Shown here: in pieces, positions 17,721-26,297 of the stretch
Numbering within the stretch: position 1 is the first letter of the stretch
How the letters are laid out: each line of letters begins with the position of its first letter
Source of the DNA: Cupriavidus oxalaticus
Lineage (GTDB): Bacteria; Pseudomonadota; Gammaproteobacteria; Burkholderiales; Burkholderiaceae
Length of the DNA stretch: 64,000 nt
Assembly: GCF_004768545.1 (NCBI RefSeq)
Contig: NZ_CP038635.1
Location: 1,674,001-1,738,000, forward strand
Direction: 5' to 3'
Notes under the pieces: generated by a model
What the model was told of the DNA's origin: nothing
Seen by the model: only the letters and a program-made list of their open reading frames with translations
The model's database searches: none
Made by a program: the position numbers and the translations under genes

Positions 17721-18623
17721 ATGGACCTTAAGCAAATCCAGTACTTCATCGCGCTGTTCGAAGACGGCTCCGTCACGCGCGCGGCCAAGCGCCTGAATAT
17801 CGTGCAGCCGGCGCTCAGCATGCAGATCGCGCGGCTGGAAGAGGAGTTCGGGCAGAAGCTGTTCGACCGCATCCCGCACGGCATGGTGCCGACTGCTGCG
17901 GGTCGCATGATGTACCGCCTGTTCCTGCCCATCGTGCGCGACATCGCCGGCGCGCGGCAGCAGATGATGCAGCGCGAGGAGCAGATGGCCGGCCGCATCA
18001 CGCTTGGCATGGTGGCGTCCGAAACGGAGAGCGTGCTGGTGGGATCGCTGGCGCGCTTCAATGCGCGCTATCCGAACGTAGAGGTTTCCGTGGCGGACGG
18101 CTTCAGTGCCGCGCTGATCGATCTCGTTTCCGCCGGCCAGCTTGACGCGGCCGTGGTGCATCGCCAGCGCGGCCGGCCGGCGCTGCATGTGCAGCCGCTG
18201 CACGACGAGGAAATGGTGCTGGTGACCAGCGTCGAACACGGCCCCGAACTGCCGGAATCGGTAGAGATGGCGAAGCTGCCGGGACTGGAACTGGTGCTGC
18301 CGACCAAGCGGCATGGCCTGCGCGTGGTGCTGGACACGGCGACGCAGGCGCAGGACGTCACCCTTGCGCCGAAGTTCGAGATCGACATCCTCGGCACCAT
18401 CGTCCAGTTCGTGCAGGAGACGCGCTTTGCCACCGTGCTGCCGCGCATCGTGGTGCTGCGCGCCGTGGAAGAGGGACGGCTGCGGATGCATACCATCATT
18501 GCGCCGCGCATCGTGCGGCATCTGGTTTGCGTGAGCCATCCGCAACGGCCGCTGAGCACGGCGGCCGAGGCGTTGATCGTGATCGTCGCGGAGGAAATCA
18601 GGCGGGTTTCCGGGATGGCGTAA
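17721..18623 (+). CDS. hmfR: LysR-type regulator of the hmf cluster
   Basis: This is a 300-residue LysR regulator. The HTH begins at residue 1 (MDLKQIQYFIALFEDGSVTR, ALSMQIARLEEEFGQKLFDR) and the remainder is an inducer-binding domain. It is divergent from hmfA with 263 bp between, and furoate clusters in Cupriavidus carry such a LysR gene. It probably activates hmfABCDE-T in response to furoate or furoyl-CoA. The function is from context. Confidence 0.8.
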   Translation: MDLKQIQYFIALFEDGSVTRAAKRLNIVQPALSMQIARLEEEFGQKLFDRIPHGMVPTAAGRMMYRLFLPIVRDIAGARQQMMQREEQMAGRITLGMVASETESVLVGSLARFNARYPNVEVSVADGFSAALIDLVSAGQLDAAVVHRQRGRPALHVQPLHDEEMVLVTSVEHGPELPESVEMAKLPGLELVLPTKRHGLRVVLDTATQAQDVTLAPKFEIDILGTIVQFVQETRFATVLPRIVVLRAVEEGRLRMHTIIAPRIVRHLVCVSHPQRPLSTAAEALIVIVAEEIRRVSGMA

Positions 18624-18658
18624 CGGGGTGGCATAACGGGGTGGCGTAACGGTGGGGT
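18621..18658. repeat. 13-bp tandem repeat at hmfR stop
   Basis: The unit TAACGGGGTGGCA/G occurs twice (18621-18633 and 18634-18646) and a third degenerate copy follows. The first copy contains the hmfR stop codon. It marks the boundary between the hmf cluster and the decayed region downstream. Confidence 0.8.
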
Positions 18659-18689
18659 GATCGCCTGGGCACTGACGCAGCGGCCGGTG

Positions 18690-18948
18690 CGGCTGTCGCA
18701 ACCGTTATCGGTCGTCGGCGTGGGGCCGGGATCGGGCCTGATGGTCGGATCCGCGGATATCATGCAGCGCTACGGCCTTGAAGCCGCCGGCTACCAGCTG
18801 AAGCTGGGCAAGCCCGATCCAGCTGGGGATTCCGGTCGTGACGGAGCTGGAACGGCAGATCGTCGTCGACCGGAAGCCGCCGGCGGCTGTCGCGCGCGAC
18901 TGGATGAAGGCAAATCCGGAAATCGTGCGCGCATGGTTTGCCCCGTAA
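18690..18948 (+). pseudogene. Glycine-betaine/osmoprotectant ABC substrate-binding protein remnant
   Basis: Two pieces of an OpuAC-type periplasmic binding protein are visible in different frames. The first has VGVGPGSGLMVGSADIMQRY followed by GLEAAGYQL. The second has ELERQIVVDRKPPAAVARDW continuing to EIVRAWFAP and TAA at 18946-18948. The segment between them is deleted and the N terminus with signal peptide is missing. Confidence 0.6.
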
Positions 18949-19111
18949 ACGTGCGGCTTGTGCCTGGGGATGGACGGAGCGCTAGCGCGACGCTCCGCCG
19001 GCTATCTCTTTCTTCACCACATTTACCTGAGTTGGTCGAGCGGCATGGCCGCCCCGACGGCCTGGGGCGCGAATGCGCGAGAGACCTGGCAAATCAGGGC
19101 AGCGCCCAGCG

Positions 19112-19173
19112 TCAGACCGCCGCCGTCACGATGATTTCCACCAGCAATTCGGGACGTGCGAGGGGTCTGACCA
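19112..19173 (-). pseudogene. RidA (YjgF/UK114) family C-terminal scrap
   Basis: On the minus strand the peptide LVRPLARPELLVEIIVTAAV ends at TGA 19114-19112. RPxLxVEIxxxA is the C-terminal signature of the RidA enamine/imine deaminase family. No further upstream part was found; the plus-strand flank (19174-19520) contains no gene I can recognise. Confidence 0.55.
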
Positions 19174-19520
19174 AGATGAGGCTAAATTGCTATCATAAGC
19201 CTTGTGGTTATGAAAAACCCAATTCTTATTCCCAGGTGGAATAAGTCGGTCAGGCTGCGAAGGCCTGCCCAAACTGCCGGGCCCGCTTGACGTCGTCGCT
19301 ATTCAAGTAGATCGAGGTGGTTGAAATCGATTCCTTCCGAAGCGCCCGTTTGGAAGCCGGTGGTCGATTTCACGCTTGGGCACCAGGCCCGTGGACCACG
19401 AAAGCGTCAACGATCCCGATAGCTCGGTCTGTTCAGCCGTGGTCGCAGGCAAGCCCACGGCCGGATAGTCGTGCCCAGACTTGCAGCTCGCGTTTCCGTG
19501 GATGCCACCCCTGGCGCAAG

Positions 19521-19835
19521 AAAAGTGAATAAACGTTAAATGTTGTGAATTCACCAAATCTCTATTGCGGCCGCAATGAGGGTCCGTTACGGTGCCGAAT
19601 CGCCAAGCGGGCCGAGCGCGAATCTGAATCGTGCAAAGTCGCGCTTATATCTGGTGTTTGAATTCCTGAATATAAATTAGGAAACGTCCGATGGTTTTTT
19701 GGCGATGGCATGGATACGCTCCATCCCGACCCGGCACGCAAGGGCTTCCCAGTGGATTGTCCCGCGCCCATAGCGACACAACGATGCCGCTCAGCAAAAA
19801 CAAGAATAGGGAATTAAGCAGCATGGGAGTTTTCA
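19521..19835 (+). repeat. Duplicated upstream module, copy 1
   Basis: This ~300-bp block is repeated in direct orientation at 21907-22222. The first 29 bases (19521-19549 and 21907-21935) are identical. The remainder is imperfect but collinear, with the ATG at 19823 aligning with the ATG at 22208 and both followed by TTTTCAGC. It is AT-richer than the surroundings and probably carries the promoter and leader of the gene at 19823. Confidence 0.75.
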
Positions 19836-20770
19836 GCAGTGCATTCCAAGTTCATTGGCGTCGCGCTGCAATGTGTATGGCAGCCCTTGGCTTCGCGGTG
19901 ACGGCCATCAGCACAAGCGTGGCGGCTCAGGATGCCGGCAAGGAGCCGTTTCAGCGTCTCAATGAAGCCGAGATCAAAGCCAAATACCAGCACTGCCCGG
20001 ACGGCTACTACACCGGGCCGCGGCCTGGCAAGGGCGTCTACACCAAGGATCACTTCCTGTGGGTCGTAACGCCGGAGTTTGCTGAACGCTACTGCATACC
20101 CCAGGAGTTTGTCAGCAAGGACCTCAAGGGCGCGGAAGCCGTCGCCTTCACGGTCTCGGAGAATCGCGACGAGGAGCGCTGTAGCTACAACGGTGTTGAG
20201 GAACGGTGCGGCTTCCCGAAGTCCTTGCGCTTTGAACTCTATTTCAAGTCCGGTACACCACTGCCAATGGCGATCGATACATCCATTGCAATGGTACCAT
20301 CGTTGCCCTCCGCATACATGATAGCGAGATCGTCAAAACGACTCTCGGAAGCGCTGCGTAAGGATGCACCAAAACCCAAACGCGAAATACCGGTAAAGGC
20401 TTTTGAGCTATCTCAGATCGGCATCTCTGGGATCAAGGACGGCAAGATCGTCTGGCCGATCACGACCCTGCATGAGCAGACCTACTTCGTCCGCGTCTTC
20501 GAAGGCATCGACTACCTGGCCGTCGAAGGCAGTACCGGCATGTTCACCAATCCAAGGAGGGAAGCCCAGGATGTGCGGAAGTTTGTGATTTCCTTCGATA
20601 AGCTCGGAGACCGATCCCGGACCAATAACGGACGTCAGCTAAGCGAATTTGCATACCTTGTCGAACTGCCAGAATCGTTCTCGGACAAGATCCGCGCCAT
20701 CGACAAAGCGCGCGGCCTGAATTACAGGGCGATGGCGGAGGAGTTCCTGCGCCGGCAATCGCAAAAATAA
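19823..20770 (+). CDS. Exported protein of unknown function
   Basis: The 315-residue product has a basic start and hydrophobic segment ending STSVAAQDAG, a Sec signal peptide with cleavage near residue 34. The mature part has four Cys (CPDG, RYCIP, RCSYN, RCGFP) that could form disulphides. No known catalytic motif is recognised. ATG 19823 is preferred over the upstream in-frame ATG 19691 because it starts the signal peptide and follows a purine-rich AGGGAATTAAG. It heads a group of paired exported or anchored proteins and may belong to an immunity or surface cluster; the family is not recognised. Confidence 0.65.
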   Translation: MGVFSSAFQVHWRRAAMCMAALGFAVTAISTSVAAQDAGKEPFQRLNEAEIKAKYQHCPDGYYTGPRPGKGVYTKDHFLWVVTPEFAERYCIPQEFVSKDLKGAEAVAFTVSENRDEERCSYNGVEERCGFPKSLRFELYFKSGTPLPMAIDTSIAMVPSLPSAYMIARSSKRLSEALRKDAPKPKREIPVKAFELSQIGISGIKDGKIVWPITTLHEQTYFVRVFEGIDYLAVEGSTGMFTNPRREAQDVRKFVISFDKLGDRSRTNNGRQLSEFAYLVELPESFSDKIRAIDKARGLNYRAMAEEFLRRQSQK

Positions 20771-20808
20771 GCAACAAGAAGACCGATTGCCCCGGAAGCG
20801 GAACCACG

Positions 20809-20940
20809 ATGGCGACCAACTACGACACGATTCTCAAGTACATGCCCTTTGCCAAGGGCGTCTATGGCACCGGGCCGGGAACCGCCCCGCTGTCCGTCGG
20901 TGCTGGGGCACTGCCTGACGCCGAACACGACCACCAATAA
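20809..20940 (+). CDS. Short hypothetical ORF
   Basis: The 43-codon ORF (MATNYDTILKYMPFAKGVYG...) lies 38 bp after the exported-protein gene. GGAAGCGGAACC precedes the ATG. In another frame the following bases continue as GMAHGMTFQLPNATGLMPGA, so this may be the 5' half of a frameshifted gene ending near 21055. No domain is recognised. Confidence 0.3.
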   Translation: MATNYDTILKYMPFAKGVYGTGPGTAPLSVGAGALPDAEHDHQ

Positions 20941-21078
20941 CATGGCGTGCAATTCGGTGCTTGGAATGCTGACGGGGATGGCTCATGGCATGACCTTCCA
21001 ACTCCCGAACGCCACCGGGCTTATGCCGGGGGCTTCTGAAAGTTGTCGTCACTAAAAGAAACAGAGAGGCGATTAAGC

Positions 21079-21702
21079 ATGTGGAGTAAAGCATCAACGA
21101 AGCGAAAGACGCCTGGACGCACGCTGTATGCCGTCCTTGCCTTGTTGCTCCTGGTAGGCGTCACGGTAGCTGTCGGCAGTCGGTCCGCCTTGTGGGCGGG
21201 GCCCTTCGATCTTCCCAAGGGAAATGATCCCATTATTGGTGACCTTGGAGGTGAACCCGTCTCAGTTCCGCTTAATTACACGCACCTTATCACTGAGTAC
21301 GACGGGGACCCGAGTGTCTTTGACCCGGAGCGTCGCAAGTGGAAACCGCCGGTTCGCACCTTCACCTCAAAGATCAATTCGTTGCCGCTGATGGTGCACT
21401 TGCCAGATTTTGCGCCGAGGACTGCGGAAAACGAATCGAGCTACTTCAAAACCCCTGCCATAGACGATCCGCATGAATGGTTGCCGGTCGGTGTTACAGC
21501 AAGTAGCCAATTTTTCATTTCGGATGATGCCCTCAAAGAGGGGAGCCCATTCAATAGAGAAAAAATTATTGAAAGCCATTCTGGACCCACAAATCCAAAA
21601 TTTGGAGGGCCAGCGTTCGTTCGCTACGACAAAGAGGATACGCTGCGCTATGGCCTAGCGACTCCGCCAGGGAGCTCCCATGCCAAGCGCGCTCCACCGT
21701 GA
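21079..21702 (+). CDS. Membrane-anchored periplasmic protein, paralogue 1 (C-terminally truncated)
   Basis: The 207-residue product begins MWSKASTKRK, has one transmembrane helix (YAVLALLLLVGVTVAVG) and a periplasmic domain starting PFDLPKGNDPIIGDLGG. It is about 75% identical by eye to the protein at 22734 through PPVRTFTSKINSLPLMVHLP, but diverges after LRYGL and lacks the last ~55 residues, so the C terminus was probably replaced by recombination. ATG 21079 is supported by the conserved leader before both paralogues. The layout resembles tandem immunity proteins for secreted lipase effectors, which is a guess. Confidence 0.65.
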   Translation: MWSKASTKRKTPGRTLYAVLALLLLVGVTVAVGSRSALWAGPFDLPKGNDPIIGDLGGEPVSVPLNYTHLITEYDGDPSVFDPERRKWKPPVRTFTSKINSLPLMVHLPDFAPRTAENESSYFKTPAIDDPHEWLPVGVTASSQFFISDDALKEGSPFNREKIIESHSGPTNPKFGGPAFVRYDKEDTLRYGLATPPGSSHAKRAPP

Positions 21703-21906
21703 ATTGAGTACGTACCTCAGGCGAGCTGGCGCTCTGGATATTCCCCCGAGCTGGCCAGCCAACCGGCGTCCAGCCAACCGCGACGGATCGGCTAACGAAG
21801 TTGACCGGGTGTCGGGCAGAACCATGGGCCTCCCAACGAATCTCCACGTAAATCGTCGCGCCCACGTTTCCGGTGAGTGGCGGGATAACAGCCACCCGCG
21901 CCATGG

Positions 21907-22222
21907 AAAAGTGAATAAACGTTAAATGTTGTGAACTCGCCGAAGTTCTATTGCAGGCGGAAGGCGATCTCGCTATGGTGCAGAATCGGCGAAAGTGGCC
22001 GAGTGCGAGTCCATACCGCGAATAACCATCCTTATTTCTGATATCAAAATTTCTGAATACAGATTCGGAATCGTCTGATGTCTATTTGACGATGGTATCG
22101 GTATGCTCCAGTGCGCGCATGGTGTGGAGTCGCAATGGAGCACCAATGGCCGTGGGCAACACAACGATGTTGCTTTGCGTGAAAACGAGAATATGGAGTT
22201 ATGCAGTATGCGAATTTTCAGC
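21907..22222 (+). repeat. Duplicated upstream module, copy 2
   Basis: Direct repeat of 19521-19835. The first 29 bases are identical; the rest shows substitutions and small gaps but keeps the order, including a second block ending with a start codon at 22208 and TTTTCAGC. It precedes a degenerate 49-codon reading frame rather than a full copy of the 19823 gene. Sequence 21703-21906 has no recognisable gene. Confidence 0.75.
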
Positions 22223-22357
22223 CGGTCCATCGATATCCGGGCGAAGCCCCCGAACGCCACTGGGCATGCAGGGGTGCATGGGACCATGGAGAAGCTGTGG
22301 GACTTGGCAAAGTTTTCGCCCCGGCTGCGCCGTATCCCCGGCCTTTCCTTGGGGTAA
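22208..22357 (+). pseudogene. Degenerate copy of the exported-protein gene start
   Basis: The ATG aligns with that of the exported-protein gene at 19823 through the duplicated module, but only the first few codons match. The frame then contains CCCGAACGCCACTGGGC, which resembles 21006-21022 downstream of the first copy, and stops after 49 codons. This suggests that an internal deletion removed the gene body in copy 2. No function is expected. Confidence 0.45.
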
Positions 22358-22439
22358 CCTGCTAGGCCTTGGTCATGCGTGAGGATCAACACCGTCAGGG
22401 AGTCCGCGTAAGACGGTAGCGTTTATTGCAAGTGCGTCC

Positions 22440-22691
22440 ATGATTGTTGGGTGCGCAAACACGCAACCGAAGCCCGCAACGGCAACTTGCGAGGGGAAGT
22501 CATTCGGGCCGGAAGTTGGTGTAACAAACAAGCAATCTGACACCTCACTTCGAGAGGTTGCTTGTCGACCTGGATTTTCCATGAGCTTGGGAGATCCTCA
22601 ATATATGGCCGTTTCGAAATACGCCTCGCAAACACAAGGTAGCGAGCAACAGATTCGAAACGCTGTCGTGTGGTGTCCCTGTGCGGCATAG
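22440..22691 (+). CDS. Lipoprotein-like small protein, start uncertain
   Basis: Read from ATG 22440 the 83-residue product begins MIVGCANTQPKPA and contains four Cys. The open frame extends upstream as RKTVAFIASASMIVGC, an excellent lipoprotein signal peptide with a VGC lipobox, but there is no ATG, GTG or TTG in that extension. The CGT AAG codons follow AGGGAG where a start would be expected. Either a rare start is used or the start codon has been lost by mutation. Confidence 0.4.
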   Translation: MIVGCANTQPKPATATCEGKSFGPEVGVTNKQSDTSLREVACRPGFSMSLGDPQYMAVSKYASQTQGSEQQIRNAVVWCPCAA

Positions 22692-22733
22692 CAGTTGCCG
22701 TCGGCATGAAAAAAAACAATGAGGCGATGCAGC

Positions 22734-23519
22734 ATGTGGAGTCATTCATCAACGAAGCGAGCGAGGTTCAGGCGCCCGCTGTTTGCCGCTCTTGCTGTAC
22801 TGTTCGTAGTGGCTGCGACGGTAGTAGTTGGCACCCGAACGGCCTCGTGGGCCGGCCCCTTTGATCTCCCCAAGGGGGATGATCCCATTATTGGCGACCT
22901 CGGGGGTGTGCCGGTTTCTGTTCCTGTCAACTACACCCACCTCGTGACCGAATACGACGGCGATCCTAGCTTGTTCGACCCGGAACGCCGCAAGTGGAAG
23001 CCGCCAGTCCGCACCTTCGCCTCAAAGATCAACTCGTTACCGCTGATGGTGCATTTGCCGGATTTTGCGCCGAGGACTGCCGAGAATGAGGCTAGCTACT
23101 ACCGAGCGCAGAAATCAATTGAAGGGCCGGAGGAGTGGCTCCCGATCGGGGTCAGAGCAAGCAGCGCCATGTATCTGACCAACCAGCAATTACTCGATGG
23201 CGATCTATTTAACCAAAAATCAAAGATCGATGGCTTGAGTAAATTCCGTAATCGACTTTACGAGCGGCAATCAGAAACATTATATGGACTGGTCGAGTAT
23301 CGATCCCAGAAATTGGTTTATTACCCTGGTGGATCAGTCATGGAGAGGGAGCGTCTATTCTTCTTTACAAAGGACGGGAATAATATCACCTTCATTGAGT
23401 GCAGTGCAAACATCGAGCCCTTTGAGGAAAGCCCGCGTAATGTATGCACTCATCAATTTTCTCTTTACCCCTCACTAAAGGCCGAGGCATCTCTGCAATA
23501 CGATGCTCGCATCGCTTAG
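22734..23519 (+). CDS. Membrane-anchored periplasmic protein, paralogue 2 (full length)
   Basis: The 261-residue intact paralogue of the 21079 product. Residues 1-19 are basic (MWSHSSTKRARFRR), a single TM helix follows (FAALAVLFVVAATVVVG) and the rest is periplasmic, starting PFDLPKGDDPIIGDLGG, with VEYR and CSAN segments near the C terminus. The DLGGxPVSVP and YDGDPxxxxPERRKWKPPxRT patterns resemble proteins encoded beside type VI lipase effectors, where they act as immunity proteins; this similarity is from memory. No effector gene is adjacent, so it would be an orphan. Confidence 0.65.
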   Translation: MWSHSSTKRARFRRPLFAALAVLFVVAATVVVGTRTASWAGPFDLPKGDDPIIGDLGGVPVSVPVNYTHLVTEYDGDPSLFDPERRKWKPPVRTFASKINSLPLMVHLPDFAPRTAENEASYYRAQKSIEGPEEWLPIGVRASSAMYLTNQQLLDGDLFNQKSKIDGLSKFRNRLYERQSETLYGLVEYRSQKLVYYPGGSVMERERLFFFTKDGNNITFIECSANIEPFEESPRNVCTHQFSLYPSLKAEASLQYDARIA

Positions 23520-23619
23520 CCAATGGATGAAGTACGAGCAAGGGGTTCGAAAACTAATTCTTAGCTTCCAGGCACGATCTGCCGAGACGAGCGATAAATT
23601 GGGAAAATAAGAGATATTC

Positions 23620-23784
23620 ATGCCAACACCAATATCCGCGCAGACCCTCACTCAGATTCGCTCCCAATTCGAAGCTGGAAAGCTTACGCCAGATCAAGTT
23701 TATCGCCAACTTGAAAGCTATGGCTATAAATATGGGCCGGCGGCGTTGCAAATGCAAATACAATTGCAGGAGCATCGGCGCTGA
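23620..23784 (+). pseudogene. Type I secretion substrate, N-terminal piece (before frameshift)
   Basis: From ATG 23620 the frame encodes MPTPISAQTLTQIRSQFEAG, KLTPDQVYRQLESYGYK and QMQIQLQ, then stops at TGA 23782. In a neighbouring frame the sequence continues as GASALTYMSNTAKELGKPL, which joins smoothly to the large ORF at 23790. A single frameshift near 23770 therefore separates the true N terminus from the rest of the protein. Confidence 0.7.
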
Positions 23785-23789
23785 CCTAT

Positions 23790-26297
23790 ATGAGTAACAC
23801 CGCAAAAGAGTTAGGCAAACCGCTAGACGAAGCCCAAGTTAACCAAATTAAATTCGGTATGGCTCGGGGCTATCTTGATACGCTATACGAGCAGACAAAG
23901 GGGGGAACTCAACCTGTTAGTAGGGATATCAATAGTAATGAGGTTTGGGGTTTTCACAGCAAAGTTTTCGAGAAGAATGGTCTCCCTCCCGAAGCCTGGA
24001 CGCTTGATGCCCCATTCCGAGTAATGGAAAAGATGGGCGGCCCGGCCAAAGTGGAGCAGTTCTGGAATATGCTGCGCGACACGGGCGGTGCCTACGGGGA
24101 CGCATTAGCAGCGAACCTCTACACGCTCGGGGTCATGTATGGGGCATCAGCGTCGCCTGATCCCTCCATCCGCGCCATGGCCAAGGACTGGCTGGATAAG
24201 GCCCCCGGCGTGACATCGGGAAAAGAGCTTCAGAATCTTCTCGACGCTGTCACCCAGTTGGATAAGGTAGGCTTCCTTGATTCGATTGGGGTGGATGCAG
24301 TCAATACACTCCAGCAAATCCGCAATGAAGTCGAGGACCAGTTCAAGCAGGTCTTCGACAAGCTGTTCTCGGATGCTACCGGCACAGCCGGTGTCGGCAA
24401 TGCGCTTGCGGCACTCGGCGGAGACCGTATTCCGCTAGTCGACAATGGCGGCGTTACTTCTGACGGCGCGACACCGACCGAGGAGGCAATTCTTGCCCAG
24501 AGACAGGCCTTCGCTGAACGAACAGCGAACTGGCAAAGCGCCATCGAGCGTCTCTACGGCAAGGACGTTTCCCTTTACACCCTGGATGACGGCACGCGGG
24601 TTCTGGTCGATGGACAGCAGAAGGTGCTCGCCACGGTATCCATCGATGGCAGCGATGTTCGCCTGACTGGACTCCATGGTGAGGTAGTCTCGGTTCAGGC
24701 GGATGGCCGTCTTAACGTAGCCGCCCCAACGGCAGATGGCTTGTCACCCGGTGAAATCTCCGCGACACCGGAGACGCCACCCACTGTTACGCCGGCACCG
24801 GAGTCACCAGTCACCGCCACTGCGGTGCTCGGCAGCGTGCAAAGCATGCTGTCGCTGGTTCAGGCCATCGAGTCCGGCGACACGGCGGCCATTGCGGCAG
24901 CCAGCGCCGCCATGCTGGCAAATCTGGACGGGCTGCGCAGCGATGTGCATTTGCTGCCAGATGGCATTGGGGCCGGACTGAACGTACTCGCCGCCGGTCT
25001 GAACCTGTTCAACGCCATCCAGGATGGCGACGGCCTGGGTATTGCGGCATCCGGTCTGAACCTGGGTAGCCAGGCAGCGATGCTCTACGCCAACATCCTC
25101 AAGGATCAAGGGCTTACCCTGTTCCAGGAAGGGGCTGCTGGGGCGGCCAACCTCTTGGACGTCGCCGGGACAATGGGCCAGGTGGCAGGCGGTCTGGCCC
25201 TGGCTGCGAGCATCGTGTCGCTGGTGATGGCAATCGAGGGTGGCAACGGTTATCAGATTGCCAGCGCCACGCTCAGCACTGCTGCGGCAGCGAGCGCCAT
25301 GGCGGGATACATGGGGTACGCAGCATACTCGTCCTACGCTCCACCGCTGGCTTTCGCCGCAATGGCGGTAGCGATGATTGGCGCGGCTTTTACCGACGAC
25401 GATATCCCGACGCTCGAGGGCGAGGCGACGGCCGTGTGGAACCCGGATGGCAGCATCCATGTGCTGACCACCGTCGATACCGAGCAAGGCGGGGATACGC
25501 CGACCAAGATGCTGCAAAGCCTGGTGGATGCCCTGCAGCAGTCGCTTGCCACACAGGTCGACGCCAATGGCAACCCGCTCTACGCCATCATTCCGCAGCG
25601 CCTGCCGACGATTGGCTACGCCTACGATCCGGATAGCTACCTGGGCAATATCGCCAGCGATGGCGGTGGCGCACCCGGCCACCTGTACCTGAAATGGATT
25701 GACGAAAGCGGTCAGGCGCAGACGCGCTACTTCGATGGCTCCGGTAGCCGTGGTCAGGAAGGCCAGGCAACGCTGATGCAGGAGTTCCTGGCCCATGCGT
25801 TCGAAGCCGTGGTGCCGGCCTGGGAGGCCGAGACGGTGCTCGCCGCCATGAACGAACACGGGCCGCTGACGCCGCCGGGCACGGGCGGCATTGACGAGAA
25901 CCGGGCGCGTGTCGCGCAACAGTTGCACAATCAGGATTGGCAGAGTCCCGACGCCGCGGCGGGCATGCCCGAGCAGGACGCCGACGGCATCCGCCAGCAT
26001 TTCACGGCGCTGACGGTCGATCTGAAGCCGGAACTGCCCGCGAGCGTAAGCGCTAGCCGGATCGGCAAGAACGTCGATCTGGATGGCTACATCGAGCAAA
26101 CCGACTGGATCAACGCCAACCAGGGCATTCTCTCCATCGATGCGAATGGCGACGGGGTTATCGGCCAGAATGAGATTCTGACCAATGACCCCGATGCGGC
26201 GGCCGCCCATGCCCGCAACAGCTGGACATCAACCACGACGGCAGGCTGGACGCCTCCGACCCGGCCTTTGCCGCGCTCGGTATCTGGCTGGACGTGA
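23790..26297 (+). CDS. Large type I secretion substrate, segment 2 (frameshifted)
   Basis: The 835-codon frame is the N-terminal half of a giant exported protein. A hydrophobic Ala/Gly-rich region at about residues 345-540 (SIVSLVMAIEGGNGYQIASA, AMAGYMGYAAYSSYAPPLAF) resembles the pore-forming region of RTX toxins. The end carries EF-hand-like calcium loops (DLDGYIEQ, DANGDGVIGQNE). At about 26222 one base is missing: AACAGCTGGAC would read NSLD if AGC CTG were restored, and the next frame goes on LDINHDGRLDASDPAF. The ORF stop at 26297 is thus an artefact of a frameshift. Confidence 0.8.
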   Translation: MSNTAKELGKPLDEAQVNQIKFGMARGYLDTLYEQTKGGTQPVSRDINSNEVWGFHSKVFEKNGLPPEAWTLDAPFRVMEKMGGPAKVEQFWNMLRDTGGAYGDALAANLYTLGVMYGASASPDPSIRAMAKDWLDKAPGVTSGKELQNLLDAVTQLDKVGFLDSIGVDAVNTLQQIRNEVEDQFKQVFDKLFSDATGTAGVGNALAALGGDRIPLVDNGGVTSDGATPTEEAILAQRQAFAERTANWQSAIERLYGKDVSLYTLDDGTRVLVDGQQKVLATVSIDGSDVRLTGLHGEVVSVQADGRLNVAAPTADGLSPGEISATPETPPTVTPAPESPVTATAVLGSVQSMLSLVQAIESGDTAAIAAASAAMLANLDGLRSDVHLLPDGIGAGLNVLAAGLNLFNAIQDGDGLGIAASGLNLGSQAAMLYANILKDQGLTLFQEGAAGAANLLDVAGTMGQVAGGLALAASIVSLVMAIEGGNGYQIASATLSTAAAASAMAGYMGYAAYSSYAPPLAFAAMAVAMIGAAFTDDDIPTLEGEATAVWNPDGSIHVLTTVDTEQGGDTPTKMLQSLVDALQQSLATQVDANGNPLYAIIPQRLPTIGYAYDPDSYLGNIASDGGGAPGHLYLKWIDESGQAQTRYFDGSGSRGQEGQATLMQEFLAHAFEAVVPAWEAETVLAAMNEHGPLTPPGTGGIDENRARVAQQLHNQDWQSPDAAAGMPEQDADGIRQHFTALTVDLKPELPASVSASRIGKNVDLDGYIEQTDWINANQGILSIDANGDGVIGQNEILTNDPDAAAAHARNSWTSTTTAGWTPPTRPLPRSVSGWT

